Shown here in pieces: positions 5,601-7,388 of a stretch of DNA of 7,388 nucleotides (its first letter is position 1; the number at the start of each line of letters is the position of its first letter). The translations under genes were made by a program, and so were the position numbers. Origin of the DNA: JAQBFJ01 sp032123435 (GTDB taxonomy: Bacteria > Verrucomicrobiota > Kiritimatiellia > UBA8416 > JAQBFJ01); assembly GCA_032123435.1 (NCBI GenBank), contig JAQBFJ010000042.1, forward strand, positions 1 through 7,388, written 5' to 3'. The notes under the pieces are model-generated. The model had not been told where the DNA came from, searched no databases, and saw nothing but the letters and a program-made list of their open reading frames with translations.

Positions 5601-7043
5601 TTGATAAAAAAACAAAAACCGAAGCACGGCAAAACCGGTCAGGTTATTATCTTTCTTCTTATAGTCCTGGTCGCTCTGTTTTTTGTCGTTATATCAAACC
5701 TGGATCTGAATAAAATATTGCACGTAAAATCACTGACACGCCATGCGGGAGATTCTTCCGCATTAATGGGCGCACGCTGGCAGGGAATATCTCTCAATCT
5801 CATAGGCAACCTTAATGTAATGAAAGCTATGGCGCTTAGCTTTGGTTATACCAATACAATAGAATCTATAACTGAAGTACAGGCCCGCCTCTGCTTTACC
5901 GGCCCAATGACAGGCTTCCTGGGCGCTCAACAGGCCGCGAAACATAATCATATATACAGTAACCCCGCGTATACAGAACGCATACATCAGCACGCCGAAA
6001 TAGTCAGAAATATCTACCCCTTCCAGACTTCGCCGGACGGCCAACCGCTGTTTCCGGAACCATACGAAGGCTGTTGGAATGATTATGCCAATATGCTCGA
6101 TATAATCGCTTCCGACGGAATCGCCGCAGGCCCGGATAACGCCAGATTCTACAACGACTATCCGGAAAGCTGGCATCCTCTTTTAATGCCAGACTTCTAT
6201 GAAGCCATCAGGGGCCGGATATGGTGCTGGTTCTTTATAAATTCTCCAAACCTGCTTGAAGATTATGACAATTACACATGGTGGCCGCCATTACCTGATA
6301 TCGCCAACCAACAGTGCATAAATAGCGAAATTTTCGGGCTGGGCCTCTCAAAAATCGAAACGTCTCTCGTCAATTTCTCCAGCAAATCCCAACAGGCAGG
6401 TACAACCATAGAAATATTGCCGATCAGTCAAACCAATATAATGGTCTCCTGGTATTGTTATAACCCTGATGTATGGTCGACATGGGATGCGATAAATTCA
6501 TCCGATGACTCGCCCGAACCATACCTGTCAGATTCCTTCCCCATAAATGGACAGCCCAAACAATGCTATGACTACGCCGGCGCAGATACTGCCATTCGAA
6601 TCCAGGCTGATATTACCAGATTAACTCCAGGCCCTAAAGGCTCAGACGTAGTAAACGCCATAACGTGGACCGCCGCCGCCAAACCATTTGGATACCTGCA
6701 GGAAACAAACCGACCAAACGATTTCAGCATAGTGCTACCCGCCTTCCACGATGCCGCCTTGATCCCGCTCGACGCTTCTTCCGCACCCGCCTCCGGCGCT
6801 TTCGACCTTGAATGGCGTGAACATATCGAACTGCATTTGCCGATTTACGCTCAACAAGGACCCAATGCGCCAATAATGAATAATACCTGCTGGTATTGCG
6901 CACAACTCGGCTTCGATTACTGGGAAAACCCGTCATTCCGAAACGCCGGAAGCTCCTGGCTTAACGCCAATAGCTGGAAATGTACCATTCCGCCGTCAGG
7001 TGGAGGCGGCGGAAGCGGAGGCGGAACAAGAAGAGGACATTAA
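5601..7043 (+). CDS. TadE/TadG-like membrane-anchored pilus protein with Gly-rich tail
   Basis: This 480-residue protein starts with TTG. A basic leader (K3-K4...K11-T12-G13) is followed by Q14-V-I-I-F18 and a membrane helix (about 15-32), as in TadE/TadG proteins, but the +5 Glu is replaced by Phe, so cleavage by prepilin peptidase is uncertain. Next comes a GD-S-S-A-L-M-G-A-R-W-Q-G stretch (50-62), resembling the segment after the helix in TadG-like proteins. The large extracytoplasmic part is unusual: it has 16 tryptophans and 9 cysteines in the whole protein. I cannot find the DxSxS metal site of a von Willebrand A domain, which canonical TadG carries. The C-terminus is P-P-S, five Gly, Ser, three Gly, then T-R-R-G-H. 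It is encoded 2 nt after the TadE-like gene and is followed 8 nt later by another pseudopilin gene. It may be a pilus-tip or assembly protein; the exact role is unknown. Confidence 0.85.
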   Translation: MIKKQKPKHGKTGQVIIFLLIVLVALFFVVISNLDLNKILHVKSLTRHAGDSSALMGARWQGISLNLIGNLNVMKAMALSFGYTNTIESITEVQARLCFTGPMTGFLGAQQAAKHNHIYSNPAYTERIHQHAEIVRNIYPFQTSPDGQPLFPEPYEGCWNDYANMLDIIASDGIAAGPDNARFYNDYPESWHPLLMPDFYEAIRGRIWCWFFINSPNLLEDYDNYTWWPPLPDIANQQCINSEIFGLGLSKIETSLVNFSSKSQQAGTTIEILPISQTNIMVSWYCYNPDVWSTWDAINSSDDSPEPYLSDSFPINGQPKQCYDYAGADTAIRIQADITRLTPGPKGSDVVNAITWTAAAKPFGYLQETNRPNDFSIVLPAFHDAALIPLDASSAPASGAFDLEWREHIELHLPIYAQQGPNAPIMNNTCWYCAQLGFDYWENPSFRNAGSSWLNANSWKCTIPPSGGGGGSGGGTRRGH

Positions 7044-7051
7044 CCATCAAA

Positions 7052-7388
7052 ATGAAAAGAAATACAGGCCAGGCAATGATTGAACTGATCATCGGACTGA
7101 TCGCTATCCTCGTCCTGCTCGCAACACTCGTCCAAATCACCGACCTCAGTAAAGCATATTCCGAAAGTATGCGAACAGCACGCGCCCAGGCAGGTATTAA
7201 AGCCATGTCCAGCATCGAAACACTGTCCGACGCATCATATATCCGCGACTGGCAGGAAGGAAGAGATGATAAACGTTACACCAGAGACGATATGGAAATA
7301 TCAGGAAATATCGGCACGGCAAATACAATGATAAATTATACCCTTATTGACTCAGCTCCTCCCGATATTAATAATATGATCCTTTCAG
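7052..7388 (+). CDS. TadE-like pseudopilin, 3' end cut by window
   Basis: From ATG 7052 the frame stays open for 112 codons to the window edge. The N-terminus is a clean class III signal: M-K-R-N-T-G6|Q7-A-M-I-E11, with Glu at +5, followed by a hydrophobic helix (about 10-29) rich in Leu and Ile. After it, a charged region includes S-M-R-T-A-R-A-Q-A, similar to the Ala/Arg-rich segment of TadE proteins. The gene begins 8 nt after the preceding stop. The nearest purine match (AGAGG, 7032-7036) is 15 nt from the ATG, too far for a normal Shine-Dalgarno site, so coupling to the upstream gene is likely. The full length and C-terminal domain are not visible. Confidence 0.85.
   Translation, partial: MKRNTGQAMIELIIGLIAILVLLATLVQITDLSKAYSESMRTARAQAGIKAMSSIETLSDASYIRDWQEGRDDKRYTRDDMEISGNIGTANTMINYTLIDSAPPDINNMILS

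Noticed and set aside
5088..6176. Minus-strand open frames opposite the TadE-like and TadG-like genes
   Set aside because: They are antisense to well-supported pilus genes, overlap one another's region, and show no domain or start signal.

Overview
This window looks like chromosomal DNA from a Gram-negative-type bacterium, most likely of the PVC superphylum (Kiritimatiellota, Lentisphaerota or Planctomycetota). That placement is an inference from three things: a membrane-anchored Hanks-type Ser/Thr kinase with a very long C-terminal part ending in G-M-P-L leucine-rich repeats, a kinase active site of the HCD...DLG type, and a cluster of TadE/TadG-like pilus proteins. There is no rRNA or marker gene to confirm it. 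No tRNA, rRNA, CRISPR array or transposase is visible.

Layout. Positions 1-78 are the non-coding 3' flank of the kinase gene and hold a short imperfect heptanucleotide repeat (24-58). Two tightly linked genes run leftward on the minus strand. First comes an exported, cysteine-rich protein with twelve CxxCxGxG-type zinc-binding motifs (4338-3220). After a 3-nt gap comes a 1045-residue transmembrane Ser/Thr kinase (3216-79) whose C-terminal eight 21-residue leucine-rich repeats are predicted to lie outside the cytoplasm. A divergent intergenic region of 142 bp (4339-4480) carries a plausible extended -10 promoter for the rightward genes. An 8-bp perfect inverted repeat brackets that promoter and could be an operator.

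Rightward on the plus strand is a compact run of five genes, all beginning with a class III (type IVb prepilin) signal of the form G|Q-x-x-x-E. They are a 57-residue minor pilin (4481-4654), a Flp-type major pilin candidate (4700-4936), a TadE-like pseudopilin (4942-5598), a 480-residue TadE/G-like protein with a TTG start and a glycine-rich C-terminal tail (5601-7043), and a second TadE-like protein cut by the window end (7052 onward). The secretion ATPase, inner-membrane platform, secretin and prepilin peptidase of a Tad system are not in the window.

How they may work together (inference): the rightward operon supplies structural and minor subunits of a Tad/Flp pilus or pseudopilus. The leftward operon looks like a signalling pair in which an extracytoplasmic Cys-rich protein and the extracytoplasmic leucine-rich repeats of the kinase share a compartment. 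The shared divergent promoter region makes co-regulation of kinase signalling and pilus production a testable idea, but nothing in the sequence proves it.
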